Positions 23,673 to 31,274 of a stretch of 35,645 nt of DNA are shown here, piece after piece; the first letter of the stretch is position 1, and every line of letters begins with the position of its first letter. The position numbers were made by a program, and so were the translations under genes. The notes beneath the pieces are model-generated. The model was not told the origin of the DNA and did not search any database. It was given only the letters and a program-made list of their open reading frames with translations. Location: NCBI GenBank assembly GCA_036499025.1, contig DASYEM010000082.1:1-35645 (forward strand), written 5' to 3'. Source of the stretch: Parvibaculum sp036499025 (GTDB taxonomy: Bacteria > Pseudomonadota > Alphaproteobacteria > Parvibaculales > Parvibaculaceae).

Positions 23673-25297
23673 GCGGGTCGCTTCTCGAGGTCAAGGACCT
23701 GTCCGTCGCCTTCCGCATGGACGGGCGCGAGACGCTGGCGGTCGACCGCATTTCCTTCGACGTGAAGCCCGGCGAGACGGTGGCGCTGGTCGGCGAAAGC
23801 GGATCGGGGAAATCCGTCTCGGCGCTCTCCATCGTGCAATTGCTGCCTTATCCGCAGGCGTTTCATCCGTCGGGCGAAATTCTTTTCGGCGGGCAGAATC
23901 TCGTCGGGGCGAGCGAGAAGACATTGCGCTCCATTCGCGGCGCAAGGATCAGCATGGTCTTTCAGGAGCCGATGACCTCGCTCAATCCGCTGCATACGAT
24001 CGAGCGGCAAGTCGGCGAAATGCTGATCGAGCATAAGGGGCTGAAGGGTGCGGCGGTGCGCGCGCGCGTCGTCGAGCTTTTGAAGAAGGTCGGCATTGCC
24101 AACCCGCAAGAGCGGCTCGGCGCTTATCCGCATGAGCTTTCGGGCGGGCAGCGGCAACGCGTGATGATCGCGATGGCGCTGGCGAATGAGCCGGACCTGC
24201 TCATCGCCGACGAGCCGACGACGGCGCTCGACGTCACGGTGCAGGCGCAGATTCTCGAATTGCTGAAGGACCTGAAGCGCGAGATGGGCATGGCGCTGCT
24301 GCTTATCACGCATGATCTCGGCATCGTGCGCAAGATGGCCGACCGCGTCTGCGTGATGACGCAAGGCAAGATCGTCGAGGCGGGGGCGACGGAGGACGTC
24401 TTCACCGCCCCGAAACATGCTTACACCCAGCATCTGCTGGCGTCGGAGCCGAAGGGCCGCGCGCTCGGGGCCGCGAAGGATGCGCCCATCGTCATGGAGG
24501 CCGACGATCTCAAGGTCTGGTTCCCGATCAAGGCGGGCTTGCTGCGCAAGACCATCGGACATGTGAAGGCGGTCGACGGCGTGACGCTGTCGGTGCGGCG
24601 CGGGCGGACGCTCGGCGTCGTCGGCGAAAGCGGCTCGGGCAAGACGACGCTGGGGCTCGCCATGTTGCGGCTGTTGTCGAGCGAGGGACCGATCCGCTTC
24701 GAGGGACAGGCCATCGACGGCATGAAGTCGAAGGAGCTGCGCCCGCTTCGCCAGCATATGCAGATTGTTTTTCAGGACCCTTACGGATCGCTCTCCCCGC
24801 GCATGTCGGTCGGGCAGATCGTGGAAGAAGGGCTTGTCGTGCAGAAGATCGCGGCGACGCCGGCGGAGCGCCGGGCGCGCGTTTCGCAGGCGCTCAGCGA
24901 AGTCGGGCTCGACCCGGAAGCGCAGGACCGTTATCCGCATGAGTTTTCCGGCGGACAGCGGCAGCGCATCGCGATTGCGCGGGCGATGGCGCTCGGCCCA
25001 CGCTTCGTGATGCTGGACGAGCCGACATCGGCGCTCGATATGTCGGTGCAGGCGCAGATTGTCGATCTGCTGCGCGAGCTGCAACGCAAGCACAACCTCG
25101 CCTATCTCTTCATCAGCCATGACCTGCGCGTGGTGCGGGCGCTGGCCGACGACATCATCGTGATGCGCGGCGGCAAGGTGGTGGAAGCGGGAACGGCGGA
25201 CGAGGTTTTCGACGCGCCGAAGAGCGATTACACAAAGGCGCTGCTGGCGGCGGCGTTCGATTTGCGGGCGGCGCCGGTGGGTGTGGTGAAGGGGTAA
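23669..25297 (+). CDS. yejF: ABC transporter ATP-binding protein with two nucleotide-binding domains, YejF
   Basis: A 542-residue double ATPase that powers the importer at the cytoplasmic face. Domain 1 has Walker A GESGSGKS (42-49), signature LSGGQ (158-162) and Walker B LLIADEP (178-184). Domain 2 has Walker A GESGSGKT (320-327), FSGGQ near 437 and FVMLDEP. Each domain ends with the oligopeptide-transporter segment (HAYTQHLL, SDYTKALL). Both ATP sites look intact. The ATG at 23669 overlaps the yejE stop. The gene closes the operon; a palindromic R1 repeat lies 20 bases after it. Confidence 0.97.
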   Translation: MSGSLLEVKDLSVAFRMDGRETLAVDRISFDVKPGETVALVGESGSGKSVSALSIVQLLPYPQAFHPSGEILFGGQNLVGASEKTLRSIRGARISMVFQEPMTSLNPLHTIERQVGEMLIEHKGLKGAAVRARVVELLKKVGIANPQERLGAYPHELSGGQRQRVMIAMALANEPDLLIADEPTTALDVTVQAQILELLKDLKREMGMALLLITHDLGIVRKMADRVCVMTQGKIVEAGATEDVFTAPKHAYTQHLLASEPKGRALGAAKDAPIVMEADDLKVWFPIKAGLLRKTIGHVKAVDGVTLSVRRGRTLGVVGESGSGKTTLGLAMLRLLSSEGPIRFEGQAIDGMKSKELRPLRQHMQIVFQDPYGSLSPRMSVGQIVEEGLVVQKIAATPAERRARVSQALSEVGLDPEAQDRYPHEFSGGQRQRIAIARAMALGPRFVMLDEPTSALDMSVQAQIVDLLRELQRKHNLAYLFISHDLRVVRALADDIIVMRGGKVVEAGTADEVFDAPKSDYTKALLAAAFDLRAAPVGVVKG

Positions 25298-25316
25298 AGC
25301 CGGTTGCGGTGGAGGG

Positions 25317-25360
25317 CCTCGTCCTTCGAGACGCCGCTTCGCGGCTCCTCAGGATGAGGG
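25317..25360. repeat. Dispersed palindromic repeat family R1, copy e
   Basis: Differs from copy c by only about one base over 43, although they are 7.8 kb apart. It lies between convergent yejF and the NlpC/P60 gene, where it could act as a transcript-end hairpin. Confidence 0.9.
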
Positions 25361-25380
25361 TCAAATTTTTGAGCCCGAGA

Positions 25381-26247
25381 TCAACGCTTGGGCAGGCGCT
25401 TCACGCTGGTGACGTGACCGGCGTTACGCGAGATGCGGGACATGGCGATGTCGAGGCGTTCGGCTTCGACGCGCATGTGGAAGGCGTTGGCGTGAATCAG
25501 ATGCTCGGCGTCGAGCATGATGCCGACATGGCCTTTCCAGAAAACGAGATCGCCGCGTTTCAGGGTGCGGAAGTCGATGGGCTCGGGAAGCGCTTCGCCC
25601 AATGTCGTTTCCTGCATGTCGGTGTCGCGCAGGGACGAGATGCCGGCGCGTTCGAGCGAGGCTTGCACGAGGCCGGAACAATCGAGCCCGAGACTGTCGC
25701 GCCCGCCCCAGAGATAGGGCGTACCGCGCAGTTCTTCGGCGACGGAAACGAAATCGCGGACATGGGCGTCGATGGGCGCGAGGTGGCTTGTGAAAATCCA
25801 GCCGCCGCGTTCTATCTCGCTGAAATCGCCGCGCGCGCCGATGACTTTAACTTTGGCATTGAGACCCAGCGGGCTTGCCGGGCGGCTTTTCAGATCGGGG
25901 CGCGGATAGACGAAGGTGCGCAGCGCGGCGACGCTATGCGTCGGCCTGTAGAGGCGCGGCGCGAGTGCCTTCGCATCGACATAGCCGACGTAATCGTCAT
26001 GCACCGACTGGCCCCAGGCCCAGCCGTTCTTTTCTTCATAGACGCGGAAGACCTCGCCGAAGAGAAGCTGCGTCTCCATCGGCGCGTCGGCGTCGGGACG
26101 TTGCAGGATCGGCGCGCAGGCGAGCTTCATCTGCTGGTCGTCGCCCTCGACAAAGCGCGCGGCTTTCACTTCGCCGCGCAGATGAGCGGCGGCGAGATCG
26201 TCGCGATAGGGATTGAGCCGCCGGTCGGGGCCTGCCGCCTTGGTCAT
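25381..26247 (-). CDS. NlpC/P60 family cell-wall peptidase with SH3-like N-terminal region
   Basis: A 288-residue protein. The C-terminal NlpC/P60 domain (about 165-285) has the catalytic Cys190 in LDCSGLVQ, His240 in KGHVGIML and a third polar residue His252 in LIHANAFH, the full set for a papain-like peptidase that cuts gamma-D-Glu-mDAP bonds. The N-terminal part (about 45-160) has two SH3-like stretches (FGEVFRVYEEKNGWAWGQ and a later ARGDFSEIERGGWIF). No signal peptide is seen, so it may act on recycled muropeptides in the cytoplasm. Its ATG overlaps the MarR-like stop (ATGA), so the two genes are co-translated. Confidence 0.9.
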   Translation of the reverse strand: MTKAAGPDRRLNPYRDDLAAAHLRGEVKAARFVEGDDQQMKLACAPILQRPDADAPMETQLLFGEVFRVYEEKNGWAWGQSVHDDYVGYVDAKALAPRLYRPTHSVAALRTFVYPRPDLKSRPASPLGLNAKVKVIGARGDFSEIERGGWIFTSHLAPIDAHVRDFVSVAEELRGTPYLWGGRDSLGLDCSGLVQASLERAGISSLRDTDMQETTLGEALPEPIDFRTLKRGDLVFWKGHVGIMLDAEHLIHANAFHMRVEAERLDIAMSRISRNAGHVTSVKRLPKR

Positions 26248-26594
26248 GCGTCGAGCCTCCCGGCCGTATCGACGACGAGATCGCCGAAGTCGCGCAGGAA
26301 GACGGAGCCTTTGACGGTGCGCTGGACCAGCACGTTGCGGCGGTCGGCATCGTCGCGCTTGCGCTTCAGCAGATCGAGCTGGCCGAGCGTGTCGAGCGCG
26401 CGGGTGATCGCGGGCTTTGAGACCTTCAACGAAGAAGCGAGGCCGCGCACGGTGTGCGGCGGCGGCGTCAGATAGACGGTGAGCAGGATCGCAAGCTGGC
26501 GCGAGGAAAGATCGGGGCCATCGCGGCGCACGGTTTCCAGCACGACATTCTGCCAGAGCGCGAGCGCCTGCACCGGCTTCAGCTCCACGGTCAT
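26244..26594 (-). CDS. MarR-family winged-helix transcriptional regulator
   Basis: A 116-residue one-domain regulator. The helix-turn-helix reads LASSLKVSKPAITRALDTLGQLDLL (about 53-77), followed by the wing KRKRDDADRRNVLVQRT, the typical MarR pattern with an Asp-Arg pair. The protein is somewhat short for the family. The long dimerisation helices are reduced: one short helix precedes the domain and one follows it. It is first in a two-gene unit with the NlpC/P60 peptidase, so it may control that gene and itself. No operator palindrome was recognised upstream. Confidence 0.82.
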   Translation of the reverse strand: MTVELKPVQALALWQNVVLETVRRDGPDLSSRQLAILLTVYLTPPPHTVRGLASSLKVSKPAITRALDTLGQLDLLKRKRDDADRRNVLVQRTVKGSVFLRDFGDLVVDTAGRLDA

Positions 26595-26668
26595 CTTTTA
26601 ATCTCCCCCGCCCGATCCGTTTCGGGACCGGATCAGTCTAGTGAGTGATGGCAGGAGTGCAAGAAGAT

Positions 26669-26707
26669 GGATTGCCACGTCGCTTCGCTCCTCGCAATGA
26701 CGAGGCA
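26669..26707. repeat. Shortened relative of palindromic repeat family R2
   Basis: It reads GGATTGCCACGTCGCTTCGC and then TCCTCGCAATGACGAGG. It shares the GGATTGC and CTCGCAATGAC arms with the R2 copy at 9533 but lacks its left half. Confidence 0.65.
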
Positions 26708-26744
26708 CGACGCGAACGGTCAGCGTTTGGAACGCCGAACGATG

Positions 26745-26796
26745 ACCCCTCCCCAAACCGCTTGCAGCGGTTTGACCCTCCCTCAAGGGGAGGGTG
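26745..26796. repeat. Palindromic repeat related to family R4
   Basis: ACCCCTCCCC, then the hairpin AAACCGC-TTGCA-GCGGTTT, then ACCCTCCC-TCAA-GGGGAGGGT. It resembles the block at 10451-10650 and lies just after the end of the M17 peptidase gene. The 214-base gap 26595-26808 holds no gene. Confidence 0.75.
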
Positions 26797-26808
26797 AGAA
26801 GAAAGAAG

Positions 26809-28182
26809 TCAGCCGTAGCGGTTTTTGAGAAGGTGATAGAGCGCGCGGATCGCTTGCGCTTCGCCGCCGACGGGACGACCGGGGCGCGGTTTTGCGGCCC
26901 AGCCATAGATGTCGAAATGCACCCAGGCTTTCGACTTGTCGATGAAACGGCGCAGGAAGAGCGCCGCCGTGATTGAGCCCGCGAATGCGCCGTCGGAGAC
27001 GTGATTGACGTCGGCGATCTTGCTGTCGAGCCAGGCGTCGTAAGGGTTCCAGAGCGGCATGCGCCAGAGCGGATCGGTGGTCGCGAGCGCAGAGGTTGCA
27101 ATCTCGGCGGCGAGCGCGTCGTCGTCGGTATAGAAAGGCGGAAGCTCGGGGCCGAGCGCGGTGCGCGCGGCGCCCGTCAAGGTTGCCATGTCGATGACGA
27201 GATCGGGGGCTTCACTGTCGGCCTCGGTCAAGGCGTCGGCGAGGATCAGGCGGCCTTCGGCGTCGGTGTTGCCGATTTCGACCGACAAGCCTTTGCGGCT
27301 TTTCAGAACGTCGCCGGGGCGGAAGGCATTGCCCGCGACACTGTTTTCGACCGCCGGGATCAACACGCGCAGCCGCACGTCAAGCTTGCCGCCCATGATG
27401 AGCGAAGCCAGCGCCAGCACATTCGCCGCGCCGCCCATGTCTTTCTTCATCAGCAGCATGGCGCTGGAGGGCTTCAGATCGAGGCCGCCCGTGTCGAAGC
27501 AAACGCCTTTGCCGACGAGCGTCACCTTGGGCGCATCGGCGCGGCCCCAGGTGAAATCGATGAGGCGCGGCGCGATTTCGGCGGCGCGGCCAACGGCATG
27601 GACCATCGGATAATTTTGCGCCAGCAGATCGTCGCCGATAATGACCGAAGATTTCGCACCATGCGCATTGGCGACTTTGAGCACCGCATCGGCAAGATCC
27701 GCCGGGCTCAGATCGTTGGTCGGTGTGTTGATGAGATCGCGGACCATGAAGATCGCCGCAACAAGACGGCTGACCTCTTCGCCATCGACATCGTCGGGCA
27801 GGATCAGGCGCGGATATTCGCGCGTCTTCGCGGTGTAGAGGTTGAAATGATAGGTGCCGAGCGCGAAACCGAGAACCGCATCCGCCGCAGCGGTGCCGAG
27901 GCGTCCGGCGAGGCGATAGGTGCGGACCGGCAGGACACCCGCGAGCGCGCCGGTGACGAAAGGATCGGAGCCGTCGCCGGTGCCGAGCAGCGCGCCCGAG
28001 AGACCGCCCGACCCATCGGGCAGCAGCAGCACCTTGCCCGCATCGGCCTTGAAGCCGGAGGTTTCGACCCAGGCCGCGCCCGCGCCCGCATGTTCGGCGC
28101 ACCAATGTTTCAGGTCGGCGGAACGGACGAGCCAGACCGGCGTCGCCGAAGTGTCTTTGGTCGTCACGAAAATATCGAGCAT
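26809..28182 (-). CDS. M17 family leucyl aminopeptidase
   Basis: A 457-residue cytosolic di-metal aminopeptidase that releases N-terminal residues from peptides. The metal and catalytic residues are in place: Lys225 and Asp230 in GKGVCFDTGG, Lys237, Asp248 in KKDMGGAA, and Asp307/Glu309 with catalytic Arg311 in NTDAEGRL. An N-terminal domain spans about 1-135. The ATG at 28182 follows GGAG at good spacing on this strand; longer in-frame starts would run into the repeat before the next gene. The sequence belongs to the shorter PepA/PepB-like branch. A role in peptide turnover fits the peptide importer and NlpC peptidase nearby, but that link is inference. Confidence 0.93.
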   Translation of the reverse strand: MLDIFVTTKDTSATPVWLVRSADLKHWCAEHAGAGAAWVETSGFKADAGKVLLLPDGSGGLSGALLGTGDGSDPFVTGALAGVLPVRTYRLAGRLGTAAADAVLGFALGTYHFNLYTAKTREYPRLILPDDVDGEEVSRLVAAIFMVRDLINTPTNDLSPADLADAVLKVANAHGAKSSVIIGDDLLAQNYPMVHAVGRAAEIAPRLIDFTWGRADAPKVTLVGKGVCFDTGGLDLKPSSAMLLMKKDMGGAANVLALASLIMGGKLDVRLRVLIPAVENSVAGNAFRPGDVLKSRKGLSVEIGNTDAEGRLILADALTEADSEAPDLVIDMATLTGAARTALGPELPPFYTDDDALAAEIATSALATTDPLWRMPLWNPYDAWLDSKIADVNHVSDGAFAGSITAALFLRRFIDKSKAWVHFDIYGWAAKPRPGRPVGGEAQAIRALYHLLKNRYG

Positions 28183-28226
28183 GGAAGCTCCAACAAGGGC
28201 GTCGCCTTGACGCCGCGAAGACATTA

Positions 28227-28287
28227 TAGAGGGGATAGAAGGCCCGCAACGGGCCGGGATAGAGGGAATAGAAGCCCCGCAACGGGC
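28227..28287. repeat. 33-base-period tandem repeat with hairpin
   Basis: Two near-identical 28-base copies start at 28227 and 28260 (TAGAGGGGATAGAAGGCCCG and TAGAGGGAATAGAAGCCCCG, each followed by CAACGGGC). The first contains a perfect hairpin GGCCCG-CAA-CGGGCC (28241-28255). It lies in the divergent promoter region between the peptidase and the GST-like gene. Confidence 0.8.
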
Positions 28288-28308
28288 GCGAAAGCGGAGG
28301 CAGGCACC

Positions 28309-28983
28309 ATGACAGCGCATGATTTCGAATTGGTGATCGGCGACAAGAACTGGTCGACCTGGAGCCTCAGGCCCTGGCTGGCCATGAAAGTCGCGGGCAT
28401 TCCCTTCCGCGAGGTCCCGATCCGGCTGCGGCAGGACGATACCAAAACGCACATTCTGAAGCATTCGCCGTCCGGGCAAATTCCGGCGCTGAAGTGGCGC
28501 GGCGAGGTCGTTTCGGATTCGCTGGCGATCTGCGAGACGGTGGCCGATCTCTTCCCGGAAAAGGGGCTCTGGCCCGCCGACCCGCTGGCCCGGGCGCTGG
28601 CGCGCAGCATCTCGGCGGAAATGCATTCGGGCTTTGTCGATGTGCGCCGCGACATGCCGATGGACATTGTCAGTCGCTTTCCGGGCGAGGGGCAGAACGA
28701 GCTGTCGCTCGCGGCGGCGCGGCGGATCGTCGATATCTGGCGCGGGATGCGGACGCGCTTCGGCGCAAAGGCGGCCAGGGATGACGGCATGCTCTTCGGC
28801 GCGTTCAGCATCGCGGACGCCATGTATGCGCCGGTGGTGACGCGGTTTCGCACTTACGGCGTCGATCTCGGCAAGCTCGGCGATGACGGTTCGGCCAAGA
28901 CCTATATGGAGGCGGTGCTGAGGCTTCCGGCTTTTCTCGAATGGGAAGCGGGCGCGAAGGCCGAGATGGCATCGCGCGCCTAA
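28309..28983 (+). CDS. Glutathione S-transferase family protein
   Basis: A 224-residue protein with a thioredoxin-like N-terminal GST domain (about 5-80, NWSTWSLRPWLAMKVAGIPF, then SGQIPALKWRGEVVSDSLAI with the cis-proline and glutathione-contact Ser) and an all-helical C-terminal domain (about 95-215, with the LFGAFSIADAMYAPV segment). The NWSTWS start puts serines where catalytic Ser/Cys residues sit in this branch. Substrate is unknown. The ATG at 28309 is preceded by GCGGAGG. Its stop overlaps the convergent TAXI gene's stop by four bases (28980-28983). Confidence 0.9.
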   Translation: MTAHDFELVIGDKNWSTWSLRPWLAMKVAGIPFREVPIRLRQDDTKTHILKHSPSGQIPALKWRGEVVSDSLAICETVADLFPEKGLWPADPLARALARSISAEMHSGFVDVRRDMPMDIVSRFPGEGQNELSLAAARRIVDIWRGMRTRFGAKAARDDGMLFGAFSIADAMYAPVVTRFRTYGVDLGKLGDDGSAKTYMEAVLRLPAFLEWEAGAKAEMASRA

Positions 28984-30143
28984 GGCGTGGCGGGCTCGGG
29001 CGAAAGCACGCCTTCCTCGCGGTAGAAACGCGCCGCGCCGGGATGAAGCGGGATCACCAGATTCTGAACCGCGTCGCTCATCAGCTGGCGGCGCCCGGCC
29101 TCCTCCGCGATCTTGTCGCGTTTCTTCGGCGGCGGCGGCAAGTCCTCGCTTGCCGGCAGCAGCTCGCGATTGCCCGGATAAAAAAGCGCCGCCGCGATGT
29201 CATGGACGAGAGCGGGATCGGCGGACGCGTTGCAGACCCAGACGGTGTTCAGCGCCAATGTGTCGAGCGCCGGGTTGAAGCGATACATATCCTCAGGGAT
29301 ATGCGCCGCCATGAACTCGCCATGCGCGAGGGCAAGCGCTTCGGCTTCAGGACCGGCGATGGACACGATGTCGACGGCGCCGCGATTGGCGAGATCGACG
29401 ATGAAGGGCGACGGATCACGGGCGACAAAGAAGAAAGCGTCGAGCTGACCGCGCAGCAGACGCTCCGCCGCGTCCTTCGGCTCTTCGTGAGAAAGATCGA
29501 CGGCGCGCGGCGAGAGGCCATAGGCGCGCAAGATGTCGAGCGCCGCGCGCTCCGTCCCCAGACCCTTCGCGCCGACCGAGACACGTTTGCGCCTGAGGTC
29601 CGCGACACTTGCCACCGCCGAACCGCGGCTTGCGATGAGATGCACCGTCTCGCGATAGACGCCCGCGATGGCGCGGAGATTTTTGAACGGCCTTTCGCCG
29701 CGAAAGGCGCCGACGCCGCGAAAGGCCTGATCGAGGACAATCGACTGGATCAGCGCGGATTCGTAATGACGCGCGCTGACAGCGCGCACATTGGCGACGG
29801 CGCCCGAGGATGATTTCACGACAGCCAGCACGCCTTCGACGCCGCAGGGCCCGCCCGGCTCGCAACGGCCTGTGTCGGGCGGGCGGCTGATGATCGCGGA
29901 CAGGCGGCCGCCGATGGCGAAATAAGGACCGTCGGACGCGCCGGCGCCGATCTGGAAAAAGGTGATTTTTTCGGATTCTTCGTCGAGGCTCGCCGGAGCC
30001 TGCCAATAGATCAGGAAAAGGAAGCCCGCCGCGAAGCCGGCGGCGACACCACCCGCGACCCAGCGGGCAAGAGGGTGCCGCGCCGCTTCCTTTGCGCGGG
30101 ACTGCAAGGCATCCCGGATGCGCTTCCACCCTTCTCCGTCCAT
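28980..30143 (-). CDS. TAXI family TRAP-type solute-binding protein, membrane-anchored
   Basis: A 387-residue protein. The N-terminus is cytoplasmic and basic (KEAARHPLARW), then comes one membrane helix (about 30-47, AGGVAAGFAAGFLFLIYW). The remainder is a periplasmic binding domain of the TAXI (TRAP-associated extracytoplasmic immunogenic) family, with ITFFQIGAGASDGPYFAIGG, SSSGAVANVRAV and DLRRKRVSVGAKGLGTERAA as landmarks. TAXI proteins normally feed a fused TRAP permease (DctQM-like), but none is adjacent. The anchor replaces a cleaved signal peptide. Ligand unknown, probably an organic acid. The C-terminal Pro-rich stretch (LPPPPKKR) is unusual. Confidence 0.87.
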   Translation of the reverse strand: MDGEGWKRIRDALQSRAKEAARHPLARWVAGGVAAGFAAGFLFLIYWQAPASLDEESEKITFFQIGAGASDGPYFAIGGRLSAIISRPPDTGRCEPGGPCGVEGVLAVVKSSSGAVANVRAVSARHYESALIQSIVLDQAFRGVGAFRGERPFKNLRAIAGVYRETVHLIASRGSAVASVADLRRKRVSVGAKGLGTERAALDILRAYGLSPRAVDLSHEEPKDAAERLLRGQLDAFFFVARDPSPFIVDLANRGAVDIVSIAGPEAEALALAHGEFMAAHIPEDMYRFNPALDTLALNTVWVCNASADPALVHDIAAALFYPGNRELLPASEDLPPPPKKRDKIAEEAGRRQLMSDAVQNLVIPLHPGAARFYREEGVLSPEPATP

Positions 30144-30204
30144 CGCCCATTCTAGGCAGGTCGGCGGGCGCGGCGGAAGGCAAGGCGTCCCGGCGCGATT
30201 ATAA

Positions 30205-30219
30205 TTAATCTTTTCTTGA
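30205..30219. promoter_or_regulatory. Possible CtrA binding site upstream of tadD
   Basis: TTAA-N7-TTGA matches seven of eight positions of the alphaproteobacterial CtrA box (TTAA-N7-TTAA). It lies about 60 bases before the tadD start. In Caulobacter CtrA controls pilus genes, so the position is sensible, but one near-match is weak evidence. Confidence 0.3.
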
Positions 30220-30280
30220 AGGGTCCCGGGCCAAAATCAGGCTCAAGTTTCGTCCGCGCTTACCGGGACGCCGTGAACCC

Positions 30281-31198
30281 ATGATCGACATTCAATTCCG
30301 CCCTCGCCTTTCCAGGCGTTCCACTCTTCTCCTTGCGACCGCGCTCGTCTCGGCGCTGGGCTTGTCCGGCTGCGCCAGCACGGGGACGTCCGCACCCGGC
30401 ACGAAGGGCGCTTCGGCCTCCGCCGCGTCCGACACCGGCCTGATGTCCGGCGCGACCAAGGAAAAAAGCGACGCGGCCCTGCGCGACGCCGCGATTTCAT
30501 CGACCAAGACACAGGATTATGTCGCCGCCGCCGCTTATTGGGGCAGCCTTTACGACCGCAATGCCGGCGACACCGAAGCGGCGCTCAACTATTCGAAATC
30601 GCTGCGCCAGATCGGCTCGAACGAGCAGGCGCTTACCGTCATGCAGCACGCCAAGCAGGCGCGCCCGGACGATGCGGCGGTGCTTGCCGAATTCGGCAAG
30701 GTGCTGACGGCGTCGGGACAGCCCGATCAGGCGCAGGCGAACCTCGCCCGCGCTAATCAGCTGAAGCCCGGCGACTGGACGGTGCTGTCGGCTGAAGGCG
30801 TCGCTCTCGACCAGCTTGGCCGCTATAGCGAGGCGCAGGCCCGCTATGCCGACGCCTTGAAGATCGAGCCGGGCAATCCGTCGGTTCTCACCAATCTCGG
30901 CCTCTCCTATGCGCTGGAAGGCAATCTCGACGCCGCTGAAACGACGCTGCGCAAGGCCGTCGGCGATAGCCGCGCCAGTGCGAGCGCGCGCCAGAACCTT
31001 GCCGTCGTGCTCGGCCTCAAGGGCAATTTTGAAGAAGCGACGCGACTTGCCCGCGCCGACCTGCCGCAGGGCGTCGCCGACGACAACATCGCCTATCTGC
31101 GCGCCATGCTGACACAGCCCGCGCTGTGGAAGCAGATGGAGACGCTGGACGGCAAGACGGCGCAGGCCGCGCCCGCGGCGGCGACATCGACGCGCTGA
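30281..31198 (+). CDS. tadD: Tetratricopeptide lipoprotein of the Flp/Tad pilus system
   Basis: A 305-residue outer-membrane-type lipoprotein. The signal peptide ends with lipobox LSGC (Cys31). Tandem TPR units follow from about 65 to 265 (AAYWGSLYDRNAGDTEAALNYSKSLRQIG; VLAEFGKVLTASGQPDQAQ; PSVLTNLGLSYALEGNLDAAE). TadD is the pilotin-like TPR protein needed for secretin assembly in Flp pilus systems. A Ser/Ala/Thr-rich linker after the lipid site gives a flexible tether. It is convergent with tadC and followed by a strong terminator. A generic TPR lipoprotein is the alternative, but the setting favours TadD. Confidence 0.87.
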   Translation: MIDIQFRPRLSRRSTLLLATALVSALGLSGCASTGTSAPGTKGASASAASDTGLMSGATKEKSDAALRDAAISSTKTQDYVAAAAYWGSLYDRNAGDTEAALNYSKSLRQIGSNEQALTVMQHAKQARPDDAAVLAEFGKVLTASGQPDQAQANLARANQLKPGDWTVLSAEGVALDQLGRYSEAQARYADALKIEPGNPSVLTNLGLSYALEGNLDAAETTLRKAVGDSRASASARQNLAVVLGLKGNFEEATRLARADLPQGVADDNIAYLRAMLTQPALWKQMETLDGKTAQAAPAAATSTR

Positions 31199-31218
31199 GA
31201 CGTCAAACGATCCAACGA

Positions 31219-31248
31219 CAAAGGCGCCCCGAACCGGGCGCCTTTTTT
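31219..31248 (+). terminator. Rho-independent terminator after tadD
   Basis: The stem AAGGCGCCC / GGGCGCCTT closes a CGAACC loop and is followed by a T run. It sits between convergent tadD and tadC. Confidence 0.92.
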
Positions 31249-31274
31249 GTTTCAGGAATTGCAGGCCAGCGCGT

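Noticed and set aside
23210..25120. 636-codon open frame on the minus strand opposite yejE/yejF
   Set aside because: Antisense to genes with complete Walker and signature motifs; the product is Arg/His/Leu-rich without motifs.
27001..28308. Large N-terminal extension of the GST-like protein
   Set aside because: The in-frame upstream region is antisense to the M17 peptidase, and a good start with GCGGAGG lies at 28309.
26809..28626. Longer start for the M17 peptidase (to 28626)
   Set aside because: The extra residues come from the tandem repeat and the antisense of the GST gene; ATG 28182 with GGAG is better.
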